Origin: Terribacillus halophilus
GTDB taxonomy: Bacteria > Bacillota > Bacilli > Bacillales > Amphibacillaceae
Assembly (NCBI RefSeq): GCF_900101385.1
Contig: NZ_FMZB01000004.1
Location: forward strand, 186,001 to 250,000
Reading direction: 5' to 3'
Length of the DNA: 64,000 nucleotides
Position numbers and translations under genes: made by a program. Under the pieces are notes generated by a model. It saw only the letters and a list, made by a program, of their open reading frames with translations. It did no database searches and was not told where the DNA came from. This document shows, one piece after another, positions 8,626 through 17,569 of this stretch; the first letter of the stretch is position 1, and the number at the start of each line of letters is the position of its first letter.

Positions 8626-9174
8626 ATGAGAGATATAAAAGTAGTTATCGGTGCTGGTTCATACATGAATAACCCTGGCTGGATTCATACACAGGAGGAA
8701 GAATTGGACTTATTGGACGAGAGAACATGGGAGAAAAGGTTCGACGAAGGGTCCTTAAAAGCCATTTTAGCTGAGCATGTATGGGAGCATCTCACATATG
8801 AAGAAGGTGTAAAGGCAGCAAAGACTTGCTTACGTTTTTTACAGCCAGATGGTTATATTCGATGCGCTGTTCCTGATGGATATTTTCCAGATGAAAGCTA
8901 CCAAAATATTGTGAAGGTTGGTGGACCCGGACCTAAGGATCATCCTGCAGCCAGTCATAAAATCGTGTATACCTATCGGACATTCACCGAGATGTTCGAA
9001 GCAGCAGGGTTCAAGATTAAATTACTTGAGTATTTTGATGAAGATGGAACTTTTCATGAGGAATACTGGGATGGAGCAGATGGTGTGATTTTTCGTTCGA
9101 AAAAATATGATCCTAGAAATCAGGGCAGGAAACTAAGCTTTCCGTCATTGATAGCTGATGCATATAAAATCTAA
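8626..9174 (+). CDS. Predicted SAM-dependent methyltransferase (COG4627-like)
   Basis: The 182-residue protein resembles a compact class I methyltransferase group. It has VVIGAGSYMNNPGWI at the N-terminus, where the glycine-rich SAM loop is reduced, then AILAEHVWEHLTYEEG (motif around the acidic loop) and LRFLQPDGYIRCAVPDG, the common post-motif strand. The conserved RNQGRKLSFPSLIADA forms the end. ATG at 8626 is chosen because GGGGATG lies just before it; the frame extends to 8596 without a better site. The gene is monocistronic. The methyl acceptor is unknown. Confidence 0.78.
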   Translation: MRDIKVVIGAGSYMNNPGWIHTQEEELDLLDERTWEKRFDEGSLKAILAEHVWEHLTYEEGVKAAKTCLRFLQPDGYIRCAVPDGYFPDESYQNIVKVGGPGPKDHPAASHKIVYTYRTFTEMFEAAGFKIKLLEYFDEDGTFHEEYWDGADGVIFRSKKYDPRNQGRKLSFPSLIADAYKI

Positions 9175-9408
9175 CTGATGGCCGATATTGGTAAAGCTGC
9201 ATCACAAGGTTCAAGGGAACATGATACATATGAAATCGCTGATTAAGATATTATATGTTTGGTGGAATTGATTGCAATTTTGAGGTTTCCCTAAGTTTTG
9301 CAGCTATCTTTATCGTCACTGTGTATAGCTTTTGCTTTAGGTTTAGGGAAGTATTTGACTAGATTAAGCTGACTATTTTTCATTAGAAGATAAAAGGAGC
9401 AGGTTGCC

Positions 9409-9938
9409 TTGACACGGGAGATCCTTAACATTCTTGGTACCTTCGCTTTTGCGACAAGCTGATCGGCATCCCGACGGAAAACATTTAGAAGCAGGATTAT
9501 CTTTTTGTGATAGCTTTTTTGGTTATTACCATTGTCTTTGTGCTGCCGAATAATTGGATTGATCGATGGAAAAAGTGGGTGGTCTTCTTTGATGCGATTG
9601 GCTTAGCCGCATTCGCCATCCAAGGTGCAAACTACGCAGTTTCCATCGATTCACCGTTGATTGCCGTTATCATAGCAGCTACTTTGACAGGAGCGGGAGG
9701 CGGGATGCTACGAGATGTATTTGCAGGCCGAAAACCGATGATTTTTCGCTCGGAAATTTATGCTCTATGGGCAACGTCAGCAGATTTAATCATCGAAATG
9801 GATTGGATACAGGGACCCTTCATAACTTATTTTCTCTTGATAGCCATCGTCCTGCTGAGGATGTTATCCGTTCATTATGAATGGAATTTGCCGCATCATT
9901 TTGAAATGGATACGAAAAGGAACGGAGATAATGGATAA
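9409..9938 (+). pseudogene. TRIC-family cation channel (YvgT-like), internally deleted and interrupted
   Basis: The gene begins with an AAAGGAG site and a TTG coding for LTREILNILGTFAFATS, the first membrane helix of the bacterial TRIC (UPF0126) channel family. The sequence then jumps directly to LIGIPTENI, which in normal members lies some 30 or more residues further on, with a change of frame. A TAG follows where the family usually has tryptophan. From KQDYLFVIAFL onward the protein is intact, including FDAIGLAAFAIQGANYAV, LTGAGGGMLRDVFAGRKPM and EIYALWA. The second half could still be translated from an internal start, but a half channel is unlikely to work. I call it a decayed gene. Confidence 0.85.
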
Positions 9939-9959
9939 ACGTCATCGAAAAACACGAAA

Positions 9960-9986
9960 AAGTATAGTATGCTGAAATGTATACTT
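9960..9986. promoter_or_regulatory. Dyad symmetry upstream of the YkvI-like gene
   Basis: AAGTATA and TATACTT form a 7-base inverted repeat separated by 13 bases, 30 bases before the next start codon. It could be an operator; no regulator is evident. Confidence 0.3.
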
Positions 9987-10016
9987 CATTCAATTGTGTT
10001 TTAAAGGAGAATCAAA

Positions 10017-11075
10017 ATGAAAGATACCTTAAGAATTGGAAGCGCTTTTATAGGGGTTATAGTAGGTGCTGGGTTCGCTTCTGGACAAGAAGTCTTACAA
10101 TACTTTACCAGCTTTGGATTGATGGGTATTCTGGGAGCCATTACGGCAACTGTTCTTTTTTCCTATCTTGGTATGGTTCTTGTTTGGCTGGGTAGTCGGA
10201 CAAAAACAACATCGCATAAAGAAGCCATTCACAGAATAAGCGGCCGTTACCTAGGAACAGTGATTGACTATGTCATTATTTTTACACTATTTGGTGTCGG
10301 GGTCGTCATGATTGCAGGTGCAGGCTCCAATCTGAATCAACAGTTTGGATTGCCATACTTTGTTGGTACGACGGTAATGACCATACTAGTGATTTTAACA
10401 GGATTATTAAAAGTCAATCGTGTGGTTTCCATCATTGGAAGCATTACACCATTCCTGATATTCTTTGTTGTACTTATTTCCATTTATAGCTTGATAACGA
10501 TGCAAGGGCCCCTTGCCACCCTTGATCAAGAAGCACAATCTATTCCAACTACGCTGCCAAATTGGTTTATATCCAGTATCAACTATGTTTCCTTCAATAT
10601 TGCAGTAGGAGCTTCGATGTCCATTGTAATGGGAGCTGGGGAAAAGAAACCCAAAACAGCCGCAATCGGCGGATTGGCAGGCGGACTTGTTCTAGGAATC
10701 CTCATTATCCTAAGCCATTTGGCTATATTCTCAAAAATCGAAGAAGTCGGCAGTTTGGACATGCCTATGTTAGGAATTGTAAGTAATTTATCGCCTATAC
10801 TAGGCATTATCATGGCACTTGTCATATTTGGGATGATTTACAATACAGCTACTGGAATGTTCTTTTCTTTCACAGCCCGATTTGCACAAACCGAAACAAA
10901 TAAGTTTAGGACTGTCTTTATTGTCACCATGGTTATCGGATATTTGGCAAGTTATGTCGGGTTCACCGACCTAGTCAGCTATTTTTATCCATTGATTGGA
11001 TACCTTGGTATTGTATTGATGGTCGCCTTAGTGGTAGCTCCATATATGATCAAGAGAGAAGGTACAAGAAAATGA
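10017..11075 (+). CDS. YkvI-like multi-pass membrane transporter
   Basis: The 352-residue protein has about ten hydrophobic helices and the opening RIGSAFIGVIVGAGFASGQEVLQYF. This resembles B. subtilis YkvI and related members of the amino acid-polyamine-cation (APC/LeuT fold) superfamily, with the unwound glycine-rich first helix that binds substrate. Another broken-helix region is SINYVSFNIAVGASMSIVMGAG. An AAAGGAG site lies just before the ATG. The substrate is not known for the family. There is no cotranscribed partner and no clear terminator downstream. Confidence 0.85.
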   Translation: MKDTLRIGSAFIGVIVGAGFASGQEVLQYFTSFGLMGILGAITATVLFSYLGMVLVWLGSRTKTTSHKEAIHRISGRYLGTVIDYVIIFTLFGVGVVMIAGAGSNLNQQFGLPYFVGTTVMTILVILTGLLKVNRVVSIIGSITPFLIFFVVLISIYSLITMQGPLATLDQEAQSIPTTLPNWFISSINYVSFNIAVGASMSIVMGAGEKKPKTAAIGGLAGGLVLGILIILSHLAIFSKIEEVGSLDMPMLGIVSNLSPILGIIMALVIFGMIYNTATGMFFSFTARFAQTETNKFRTVFIVTMVIGYLASYVGFTDLVSYFYPLIGYLGIVLMVALVVAPYMIKREGTRK

Positions 11076-11234
11076 AATTGGCTGGGAATTCTATCAGTAA
11101 GGTGGTCTCTAACCAAAGAGTACTTCATTTTCTACGAGTAGGAAATTGAGAGGCCAACCAGGAGCATAAAAAACCGAAGAAATTGGGGTAAAGTTAAATG
11201 TACCCCTCCTTTTCCTCTTCATAAAGATATATCG

Positions 11235-11570
11235 TTACTTCTTGGATTTCGTCAGTGTATAACTTCGCTCAATCATGTCGTAGATATCCTCTTCTGGAAC
11301 GGTCCCATCAAGGATGATGGAATTCCAATGATCCTTATTCAAATGAAAACCGGGGACGATGGAATTGTACTTATCCCTCCAGAAATAAAGGAAACCAGGT
11401 TCACACTTTACGTTGATCCAGATGTGCGAATTCTTTTTAAAAATCCAGGCAAATATTTTCTTGTTTGATTCATGGCGCACAACCGACCAATTCTGGTCTT
11501 GGAAAGGTTTATCATGGTAAGCATCACCAAGACTTAAACAATATGCGATTGCTTCCTCTCTAGTCCTCAT
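11235..11570 (-). CDS. MmcQ/YjbR-family protein
   Basis: The 111-residue protein fits the MmcQ/YjbR fold, a small double-stranded-DNA-binding-like alpha/beta domain. The N-terminus is REEAIAYCLSLGDAYHDKPF, the middle KIFAWIFKKNSHIWINVKCEP, and the end YNSIVPGFHLNKDHWNSIILDG, followed by a helix that contacts the strand core. ATG at 11570 follows GAGGG; the longer reading to 11591 lacks a ribosome site. The biological role of this family is poorly defined. Confidence 0.82.
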   Translation of the reverse strand: MRTREEAIAYCLSLGDAYHDKPFQDQNWSVVRHESNKKIFAWIFKKNSHIWINVKCEPGFLYFWRDKYNSIVPGFHLNKDHWNSIILDGTVPEEDIYDMIERSYTLTKSKK

Positions 11571-11802
11571 GTTGTCCCTCTTTCCGTACAAATGAATGTT
11601 CTTAATAGATGGCTGTCTCCTTTAGTTACTGTTATGAATAGATAAAGCAAATCGGTTCCGCCAATAAGTTGTACCTATGTTATTGTTTTTTTGTAAGGTA
11701 TAACTGACGGGTAATGGAGCTCTGATTGGTTTAAGAGTATGGCAAGCGAGATAGTGGATGGATACAGCATAACCTATTAGAAGGCGTAAGGACCCTCCAT
11801 CA

Positions 11803-12255
11803 TTAAGAAGGATTTTGATTTTTTGCTGGTTTATTGCCCATTGCTATGGATATCCTATTCCAACTGTTTATCTGATTGATGATCAAAACCAGATCTACAT
11901 ATTGCTTTTCATTGTAGTGTTCCCGTACTCGATGATATAACGGTTCCGGTACTCTTTTAGTAGGGATTAATGTGATATGTTCGGATAATTCGAGTGCAGC
12001 CTTCTCTGCCGGGGTATAAAAGTCACATTCATCCCAAGTATGTAAACAATAAATCCTTTGTTCAGTTTCACCCATCTTACGGGCATCGGAACAATGCGTA
12101 TCTATACAATAGGCGCAGCCGTTCATTTGCGAAACCCTGATCTTTATCAATTCCCTGGTTGTGCGATGGATAGCAGACTTCTTCGTGTACTTTTCCATAT
12201 CCATCATGATCTTCAAACCATCAGGTGCAACATCGTAGTAAGATACTCTTTGACT
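11803..12255 (-). CDS. Carboxymuconolactone decarboxylase / AhpD-like protein
   Basis: The 150-residue protein shows the AhpD-type core, RELIKIRVSQMNGCAYCIDTHCSDARKMG, whose CxxC-xxx-H motif carries the redox-active cysteines. Such proteins act in peroxide detoxification or remain uncharacterised. The rest is an alpha-helical bundle of usual length (about 150 residues). The start at 12255 has AAGGAG upstream. It is divergent from the following Nudix gene. No partner peroxidase is next to it. Confidence 0.87.
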   Translation of the reverse strand, partial: SQRVSYYDVAPDGLKIMMDMEKYTKKSAIHRTTRELIKIRVSQMNGCAYCIDTHCSDARKMGETEQRIYCLHTWDECDFYTPAEKAALELSEHITLIPTKRVPEPLYHRVREHYNEKQYVDLVLIINQINSWNRISIAMGNKPAKNQNPS

Positions 12256-12410
12256 CATAAGCCTGGCGCTCCTTTTTGTTTTCACCTACTTATGCCATCA
12301 CGATACCATTTGCTTGGCTTCAGCCAGTTCAATAGCAGTGAATTTCATCCAGCATATGGGTATATGGTAAGCTCATTATATCAAACTTAATTATGAAGGA
12401 GTTAGCGCTG

Positions 12411-12860
12411 ATGTTTATTGTCAATGTTGAAGGTGCTATCCACCGTGATGGCAAGTGGCTGTTGATCAGAAGAGGTGAAAAAGAAGAGCATGCAGCGGGA
12501 TGCCTTTCCATGGTCGGTGGTAAGTGTGATTTGGAAGGTGCATCTTCTGATATCTTGGAAAGGACATTGAAACGGGAAATATTCGAAGAGATTGGAATTG
12601 AAGTGGAAGGCCTGACTTATGTGAACAGTTCCGCTTTTGTCACGGAAAGAGGGGCACATGTGATTGATATTGTATTCCTTTGTCAGCGTATTACTGGGGA
12701 ACCTTATGCAAAGAGCGAGGATGAAGTCGGGGAGATTAACTGGATGACCACAGAGGATATATTGGTACATCATGATGCTCCTTCTTATTTAAAGAAGAAT
12801 ATTTCACTGGCCGCAGATAAGCTCACCTTAAAAGTGTATTCCAGTGTTGAGAAAAGCTGA
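12411..12860 (+). CDS. NUDIX hydrolase
   Basis: This 149-residue protein has a Nudix box: GGKCDLEGASSD followed by REIFEEIGI, which matches the REUxEExGU catalytic helix that binds magnesium. The first glutamate position of the classic box is aspartate here, with a small insertion. Nudix enzymes hydrolyse nucleoside diphosphates linked to another group. ATG at 12411 is chosen because AAGGAG lies 10 bases upstream; the ORF extends six codons further to 12393. It is transcribed alone and shares a bidirectional terminator with the convergent prpF-like gene. The substrate cannot be inferred. Confidence 0.88.
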   Translation: MFIVNVEGAIHRDGKWLLIRRGEKEEHAAGCLSMVGGKCDLEGASSDILERTLKREIFEEIGIEVEGLTYVNSSAFVTERGAHVIDIVFLCQRITGEPYAKSEDEVGEINWMTTEDILVHHDAPSYLKKNISLAADKLTLKVYSSVEKS

Positions 12861-12910
12861 AGTGACAAGGTAGACTGTGATTTTCTCCAAATGGGTAGCA
12901 ACTTGTGCCT

Positions 12911-12943
12911 AAAGAAAAGCTGTCACAATAGACAGCTTTTCTT
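12911..12943. terminator. Bidirectional terminator between the Nudix and prpF-like genes
   Basis: AAGAAAAGCTGTC and GACAGCTTTTCTT form a 13 base-pair stem with the loop ACAATA. Its right edge overlaps the prpF-like stop codon. Confidence 0.85.
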
Positions 12944-14072
12944 ACTTCTTCAAAGGGGTTGCTTCTCTTATGTTGTAATTATGTTTTACATAAGCATTAC
13001 CTTCCATAATTCTTCTGGCCGTGCGGATTACTTTTATCTCGGTTAGATTGGCGTAAGCTGTTTCGGTGATACCTGATGGATGGGCAATGCGCAGGCTGCC
13101 GGCTGTCTTTCTTGCAATTTTTTGTGGCAGCGTACCAGGAATGGCGCAAGCGGCGGTCGTACAAATTGCACCAGTTATGGCTAGTGCTTCATGGGGCTTT
13201 TGCATGGATAGCATACGCACATGTATGTCCATGTCTTGAACGGAATAGAAGTTATCGTTCATATCGGTATATTCTTTCGGTTTTCCTATCAACGCCAATT
13301 TCGGTACTGCCGGAGACAGTTTGGTAGCTTGATCCCTTTTGGCAAAACCGCAGTGTTCAGCAGCGGCAGCGCGTATTTCCTCGCATTGCTGCAGTTTTGC
13401 TTCCGTAAACGTAGCAGGCATGATGGTTTCTTCCAAACCAAGAGAAGCAGCTTCAATAAAAACAAGAGGATTGGCTGCATCAACGATGGAACAGGCAATA
13501 GTGCCAAAACTGGTATCCAGTACATCGGTACTATTTCCTGTAGGCAGTAATTCACCCGTCACGGATCCTTCGGCATTACAGAATGTCAAGGCTATTTCAG
13601 AGCCATAGCCTGGTACTCCAGGTATGGATGTCGACCCCAAAGTTTGAACTTCGCCATCCATTACCGCTACTTCCGCAACAATCAATTTTTGTGTATTCGT
13701 ATTCCATATTCTTACAGTCGTCACCGGTTCGGTTATAGCTACAAGTCCTTCCTGAATGGCAAATGGACCTACCGCTGAAGAAATATTACCGCAGTTCCCT
13801 TTCATATCAACTGTTTCATCTGTAATACTTACTTGAGCAAAGGTGTAGTAAACATCGAAGTTTTCCTCTTGTTCTGCTTTTCGTATGATGGCAGCTTTGC
13901 TGGTCAGCGAATTGGCTCCTCCCAATCCATCAATTTGCCGTTTATCCGGGCTTCCCATCAAGTCGAGAAGGAATGGTGTCCAGTCTTTCCTTTCCGCAGG
14001 CATGTCTCTCTCATGAAGAAAAACACCTTTGCTTGTACCGCCGCGCATATAGACAACAGGAATTTTATTCAT
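12942..14072 (-). CDS. PrpF-family isomerase/tautomerase
   Basis: This 376-residue protein has the PrpF hallmarks: IPVVYMRGGTSKGVFLHERDMP at the start, the paired-domain diaminopimelate-epimerase-like fold, and MKGNCGNISSAVGPFA in the centre. Relatives include PrpF (trans/cis isomerisation of 2-methylaconitate) and 4-oxalomesaconate tautomerase. The central cysteine of NCGN is present; the PrpF lysine region SKG is also present. It is divergent from a LysR gene and is followed on the other side by a CitMHS transporter, so the cluster probably takes up and isomerises an unsaturated di- or tricarboxylate such as an aconitate. The AAGGATG site supports the start. Confidence 0.88.
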   Translation of the reverse strand: MNKIPVVYMRGGTSKGVFLHERDMPAERKDWTPFLLDLMGSPDKRQIDGLGGANSLTSKAAIIRKAEQEENFDVYYTFAQVSITDETVDMKGNCGNISSAVGPFAIQEGLVAITEPVTTVRIWNTNTQKLIVAEVAVMDGEVQTLGSTSIPGVPGYGSEIALTFCNAEGSVTGELLPTGNSTDVLDTSFGTIACSIVDAANPLVFIEAASLGLEETIMPATFTEAKLQQCEEIRAAAAEHCGFAKRDQATKLSPAVPKLALIGKPKEYTDMNDNFYSVQDMDIHVRMLSMQKPHEALAITGAICTTAACAIPGTLPQKIARKTAGSLRIAHPSGITETAYANLTEIKVIRTARRIMEGNAYVKHNYNIREATPLKK

Positions 14073-14209
14073 CTGCTCACATCCTTTTTTGCAGGAATTG
14101 GTTTATACTGACAGCATAGTCCCGAGCACTGATAAAATAAAATACAATTATTTTTCCTTTCGTTAAGATTTTTTTTATAACTGTGAGAAAATACCTAGGA
14201 GGATGTGCA

Positions 14210-15079
14210 ATGGATGAGAAAGATTGGATTTTATTAAAGCTGTTAGGAGAGGAAAAGAGTGTCACAAAAGCAGCCGAGAGGTTATTCACGTCTCAGCCTT
14301 CTTTGACGTACCGAATTCAAAAGATAGAAGAGAGCTTTCATGTAAAGCTGTTTACCAAGCGGAACAGGGGAATCACATTGACGGCTGAGGGGGAATATCT
14401 TGCTCATTACGCTGTGGAGATGCTGCGAAAACTGCAAGACACAAAGGATGCATTGGCGAATCTGGGAAAGGAAGTACAAGGCACGCTTCGTTTGGCGGTT
14501 TCCAGTAACTTCGCCCAATATAAACTGCCGGGATTATTGGCGAAATTCTCTTCCATCTACCCGAATGTCCAATACAATGTACAGACAGGCTGGAGCACAA
14601 GGGTGATGAAATTACTGGATGAAGGAGATGTACACTTAGGTATCCTGCGGGGAAACCATCGCTGGCAAGGGAACAAGGAGATTTTGACAAGAGAACAGCT
14701 GTACGTTATATCAAAACAAAAAATCAGCATCGGTCAGCTGCCGCTGCTTCCTTTCATTAAATACAATACAGACACATCGTTGAAGACAATAATCGATGGC
14801 TGGATTCATGAGCATCTGCAACACGCACCGCTTACGGCAATGGAAGTGGATCGGCAGGAAACCTGTAAAGAAATGGTCAAACATGGGCTGGGATATTCGA
14901 TTGTGCCTGAGATATGTCTTCGTGAATCCGACCAGCTGCATCGTATTGGGTTGACAAATGAAAAGAGGGAACCCTTGCTACGGGAGACATGGCTGATGTA
15001 CGATCCCAAGTCGCTGGAACTTCAAGTCGTAAAGGCATTTATCAGTTTCTTAAAACAGGAACAGCATGTAACAATATAA
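14210..15079 (+). CDS. LysR-family transcriptional regulator
   Basis: The 289-residue protein begins with the LysR helix-turn-helix (LLGEEKSVTKAAERLFTSQPSLTYRIQKIEE), then FTKRNRGITLTAEGE and a periplasmic-binding-like effector domain beginning GTLRLAVSSNF. ATG at 14210 follows a full AGGAGG at 14197-14202; a GTG at 14183 is inside that leader. It lies between the divergent PrpF-like gene and the CitMHS gene, so it most likely regulates both and senses their substrate. The 137-base gap between the two divergent starts is AT-rich and presumably holds the binding sites. Confidence 0.92.
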   Translation: MDEKDWILLKLLGEEKSVTKAAERLFTSQPSLTYRIQKIEESFHVKLFTKRNRGITLTAEGEYLAHYAVEMLRKLQDTKDALANLGKEVQGTLRLAVSSNFAQYKLPGLLAKFSSIYPNVQYNVQTGWSTRVMKLLDEGDVHLGILRGNHRWQGNKEILTREQLYVISKQKISIGQLPLLPFIKYNTDTSLKTIIDGWIHEHLQHAPLTAMEVDRQETCKEMVKHGLGYSIVPEICLRESDQLHRIGLTNEKREPLLRETWLMYDPKSLELQVVKAFISFLKQEQHVTI

Positions 15080-15200
15080 AATTTTCTTATGAGTATTCTA
15101 AAAATAGTTATATTTAACTTATCTCCTGCTATGTAATATGCTATGTCAAATGCTTTTTTAAGCAAATTATGAAAGCGTATTCAAAGAGAGGGGAAGGAAC

Positions 15201-16508
15201 ATGCTGACAATACTAGGGTTTTCCATGATGATCGTGTTTACTGTTTTGATCATGTCCAAGAAGCTATCTCCCATTGTTGCCTTGACAATCACACCGATTT
15301 TTTTCGCTTTGATTGGTGGATTTGGAGGAAGCCTTGGGGATATGATCTTGGAAGGATTGCAAACTGTCGCCAGTTCAGCGGCCTTGCTGCTATTTGCCAT
15401 CTTATTTTTCGGGATTCTGATTGATGCCGGGCTATTTGATCCCTTAATAAAGAAAATACTGGCACTCGTCAAAGGGGATCCAGTCAAAATTGCCATCGGT
15501 TCGGCTGTACTGGCAATGCTGATAGCGTTGGATGGAGATGGTACGACCACCTATATGATCACGGTCTCAGCCATGCTGCCTTTGTATAAGCGGATTGGTA
15601 TGAATCCATTGGTTATGGCGACGGTTGCGATGCTGGCCTTGAGTATCATCAGTGGCATGACACCCTGGGGAGGGCCGGCGACTAGAGCGATTGCGGTATT
15701 AGGGCTGGATCCGTCTGATTTCTTTATTCCGCTTCTTCCGACGATGCTTGGAGGTATCATTTTTGTCATCTTTACTGCCTTTATGCTAGGTCTCAAAGAG
15801 CGCAAACGTATCGGTGTATCGCAAATAGAAACAAACGCTTATGATTCAGAACCGTATATGGCAGCAGCCTTGGAAGGAGATTTGCTAAAACGGCCGAAGC
15901 TGCGCTGGATTAACCTATTCCTTGTAATTGCCATTTTGGTGCTGCTCGTTATGGGAATCATGCACCCTGCAGTTTTATTCCTTATCGGATTTGTACTGGC
16001 ATTGTCCATCAATTACCCAAATCTGCAGGTACAGAAGGAACGCATCGCCGAACATGCCAGCAATGCGATAACTGTTGTTTTACTTGTATTCGCAGCGGGT
16101 GTTTTTGCTGGTATTTTGTCCGGAACGGAAATGGTGAATGCTATAGCTGGATCGATTGTGGCATTCGTTCCGCCTTCCATGGGGGAGTTTTTCCCGGTGG
16201 TTGTCGCTATTACAAGCCTCCCATTGACCTTTGTCCTTTCAAACGATGCCTATTACTTTGGAATGGTACCGATTTTCGCAGAAGCAGCATCAGCTTATGG
16301 TGTTGATCCAATCGAAATCGCCAGGGCATCGATCTTAGGTCAGCCAGTTCATCTGATGAGTCCGCTGGTTGCTTCCACCATCCTTCTCGTCAGCATGCTG
16401 AAAATCGACCTTGGTGCCTTCCAGCGTTATGCTGTAAAATGGGCTGTTTTGACCTCTTTGTTTATCATATTGGTAGCGATAGTGACAGGTGCTATCTCAT
16501 TCAGATAG
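15201..16508 (+). CDS. CitMHS-family carboxylate transporter
   Basis: This 435-residue membrane protein fits the CitMHS family of proton symporters for metal-complexed citrate. It has about twelve hydrophobic helices and the family motifs LIALDGDGTTTYMITVSAMLPLY and SGMTPWGGPATRA, and a second half repeating the pattern with FVLSNDAYYFGMVPI and ARASILGQPVHLMSPLV. The ATG is preceded by GGGGAAGG. It is the third gene of the LysR/PrpF group. Citrate, isocitrate, cis/trans-aconitate or tricarballylate are all possible substrates. Confidence 0.9.
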   Translation: MLTILGFSMMIVFTVLIMSKKLSPIVALTITPIFFALIGGFGGSLGDMILEGLQTVASSAALLLFAILFFGILIDAGLFDPLIKKILALVKGDPVKIAIGSAVLAMLIALDGDGTTTYMITVSAMLPLYKRIGMNPLVMATVAMLALSIISGMTPWGGPATRAIAVLGLDPSDFFIPLLPTMLGGIIFVIFTAFMLGLKERKRIGVSQIETNAYDSEPYMAAALEGDLLKRPKLRWINLFLVIAILVLLVMGIMHPAVLFLIGFVLALSINYPNLQVQKERIAEHASNAITVVLLVFAAGVFAGILSGTEMVNAIAGSIVAFVPPSMGEFFPVVVAITSLPLTFVLSNDAYYFGMVPIFAEAASAYGVDPIEIARASILGQPVHLMSPLVASTILLVSMLKIDLGAFQRYAVKWAVLTSLFIILVAIVTGAISFR

Positions 16509-16607
16509 AAAAGTATCCAATGTTGGCCTTTTGTGACTCCTCCGTTTCATATTCAGTGAAAAGTGGAACATGTATCCATGACAAAACGCAGCAAAGGAGA
16601 CATGATC

Positions 16608-17474
16608 ATGGAACCGAAAGATATGCAAACAGACGGTACACCGAAGCAGGAACAAGGCCGTCAGCCAGGTATAGATGCACAGATGGAGCCGCTTCCGCAT
16701 CAGCCGTATGATTATAAAGGTGCTGGCAGACTGCAGGGCAAGTCAGCACTCATCACAGGCGGCGATTCGGGAATCGGCAGGGCGGTGGCGATCATGTATG
16801 CCAAGGAAGGGGCAGATGTTGCCATTTCCTATCTGGACGAACAAGAAGACGCCGAAGAGACAAAGCGTTTAGTCGAAGCAGAGGGGCGGAAATGCTTGCT
16901 GCTGCCTGGGGATATCAAGGATGAGTCGCATTGCATCGATTTGGTCGAAAAGACGGTGGAGGAATTCGGCAAAATCAATATACTGGTCAGCAATGCAGCT
17001 ATACAATATGTGGTGGACGATGTGCTGGAGATTTCCAGCGCCCAATTTGAAGAGGTGTTCCGAACGAATTTCTTCCCTTTGTTCTATTTGTCAAAGGCTA
17101 GTGTCAAACATATGCAAGAAGGTGATTCCATCATAGCGACTTCTTCTATCAATGCCTTCCAGGGGAATCCGATCTTCATGGATTATTCCGCTACAAAGGG
17201 TGCCATCACGGCCTGGATCCGCAGTATTGCACAGAGTCTGGCGGGCAAAGGGATTCGTGCGAATTCTGTTGCGCCGGGTCCGGTATGGACACCGCTTATC
17301 CCAGCTTCCATTCCAGCTGATCATATCGAAGACTTCGGCCAAAGCAGTTTGATGGGGCGGCCTGGTCAACCGTCTGAGCATGCATGGCCGTATGTGATGC
17401 TTGCTTCTGACGAGAGCTCTTATGTGACGGGCCAGACGATCCATATCAATGGAGGGCAATGGACTTCCTCCTGA
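16608..17474 (+). CDS. Short-chain dehydrogenase, YhdF/general stress protein 39 type
   Basis: The 288-residue protein has the long hydrophilic N-terminal extension of this SDR subgroup (QPGIDAQMEPLPHQPYDYKG), the cofactor loop TGGDSGIGRA, NNAG-equivalent SNAAIQ, the catalytic Tyr and Lys in YSATKG and the C-terminal SYVTGQTIHINGG. B. subtilis relatives are sigma-B stress proteins. ATG at 16608 is preferred since AAAGGAG lies 8 bases before it; the frame is open to 16563. I looked for a sigma-B promoter upstream and did not find a convincing one. The substrate is probably a sugar or polyol but is not determinable. Confidence 0.9.
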   Translation: MEPKDMQTDGTPKQEQGRQPGIDAQMEPLPHQPYDYKGAGRLQGKSALITGGDSGIGRAVAIMYAKEGADVAISYLDEQEDAEETKRLVEAEGRKCLLLPGDIKDESHCIDLVEKTVEEFGKINILVSNAAIQYVVDDVLEISSAQFEEVFRTNFFPLFYLSKASVKHMQEGDSIIATSSINAFQGNPIFMDYSATKGAITAWIRSIAQSLAGKGIRANSVAPGPVWTPLIPASIPADHIEDFGQSSLMGRPGQPSEHAWPYVMLASDESSYVTGQTIHINGGQWTSS

Positions 17475-17480
17475 ACAAAT

Positions 17481-17515
17481 GAGCACCAGCGGCTTCTATG
17501 CTGGTGCTCATTTTT
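17481..17515 (+). terminator. Intrinsic terminator after the SDR gene
   Basis: GAGCACCAGC pairs perfectly with GCTGGTGCTC around a 9-base loop and is followed by ATTTTTAT. Confidence 0.85.
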
Positions 17516-17569
17516 ATGCATTTTAAATTGTGTCCCGCCTTGCGAATACCAAAACACATGAGACAGTCA

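Noticed and set aside
9507-9938. Independent 143-residue TRIC protein
   Set aside because: Upstream sequence clearly contains the displaced N-terminus and a nonsense codon, so I treat the whole as one broken gene.
16509-16607. Sigma-B promoter for the stress-type SDR gene
   Set aside because: GTTTCA is present, but no acceptable GGGTAT box lies at the correct distance.
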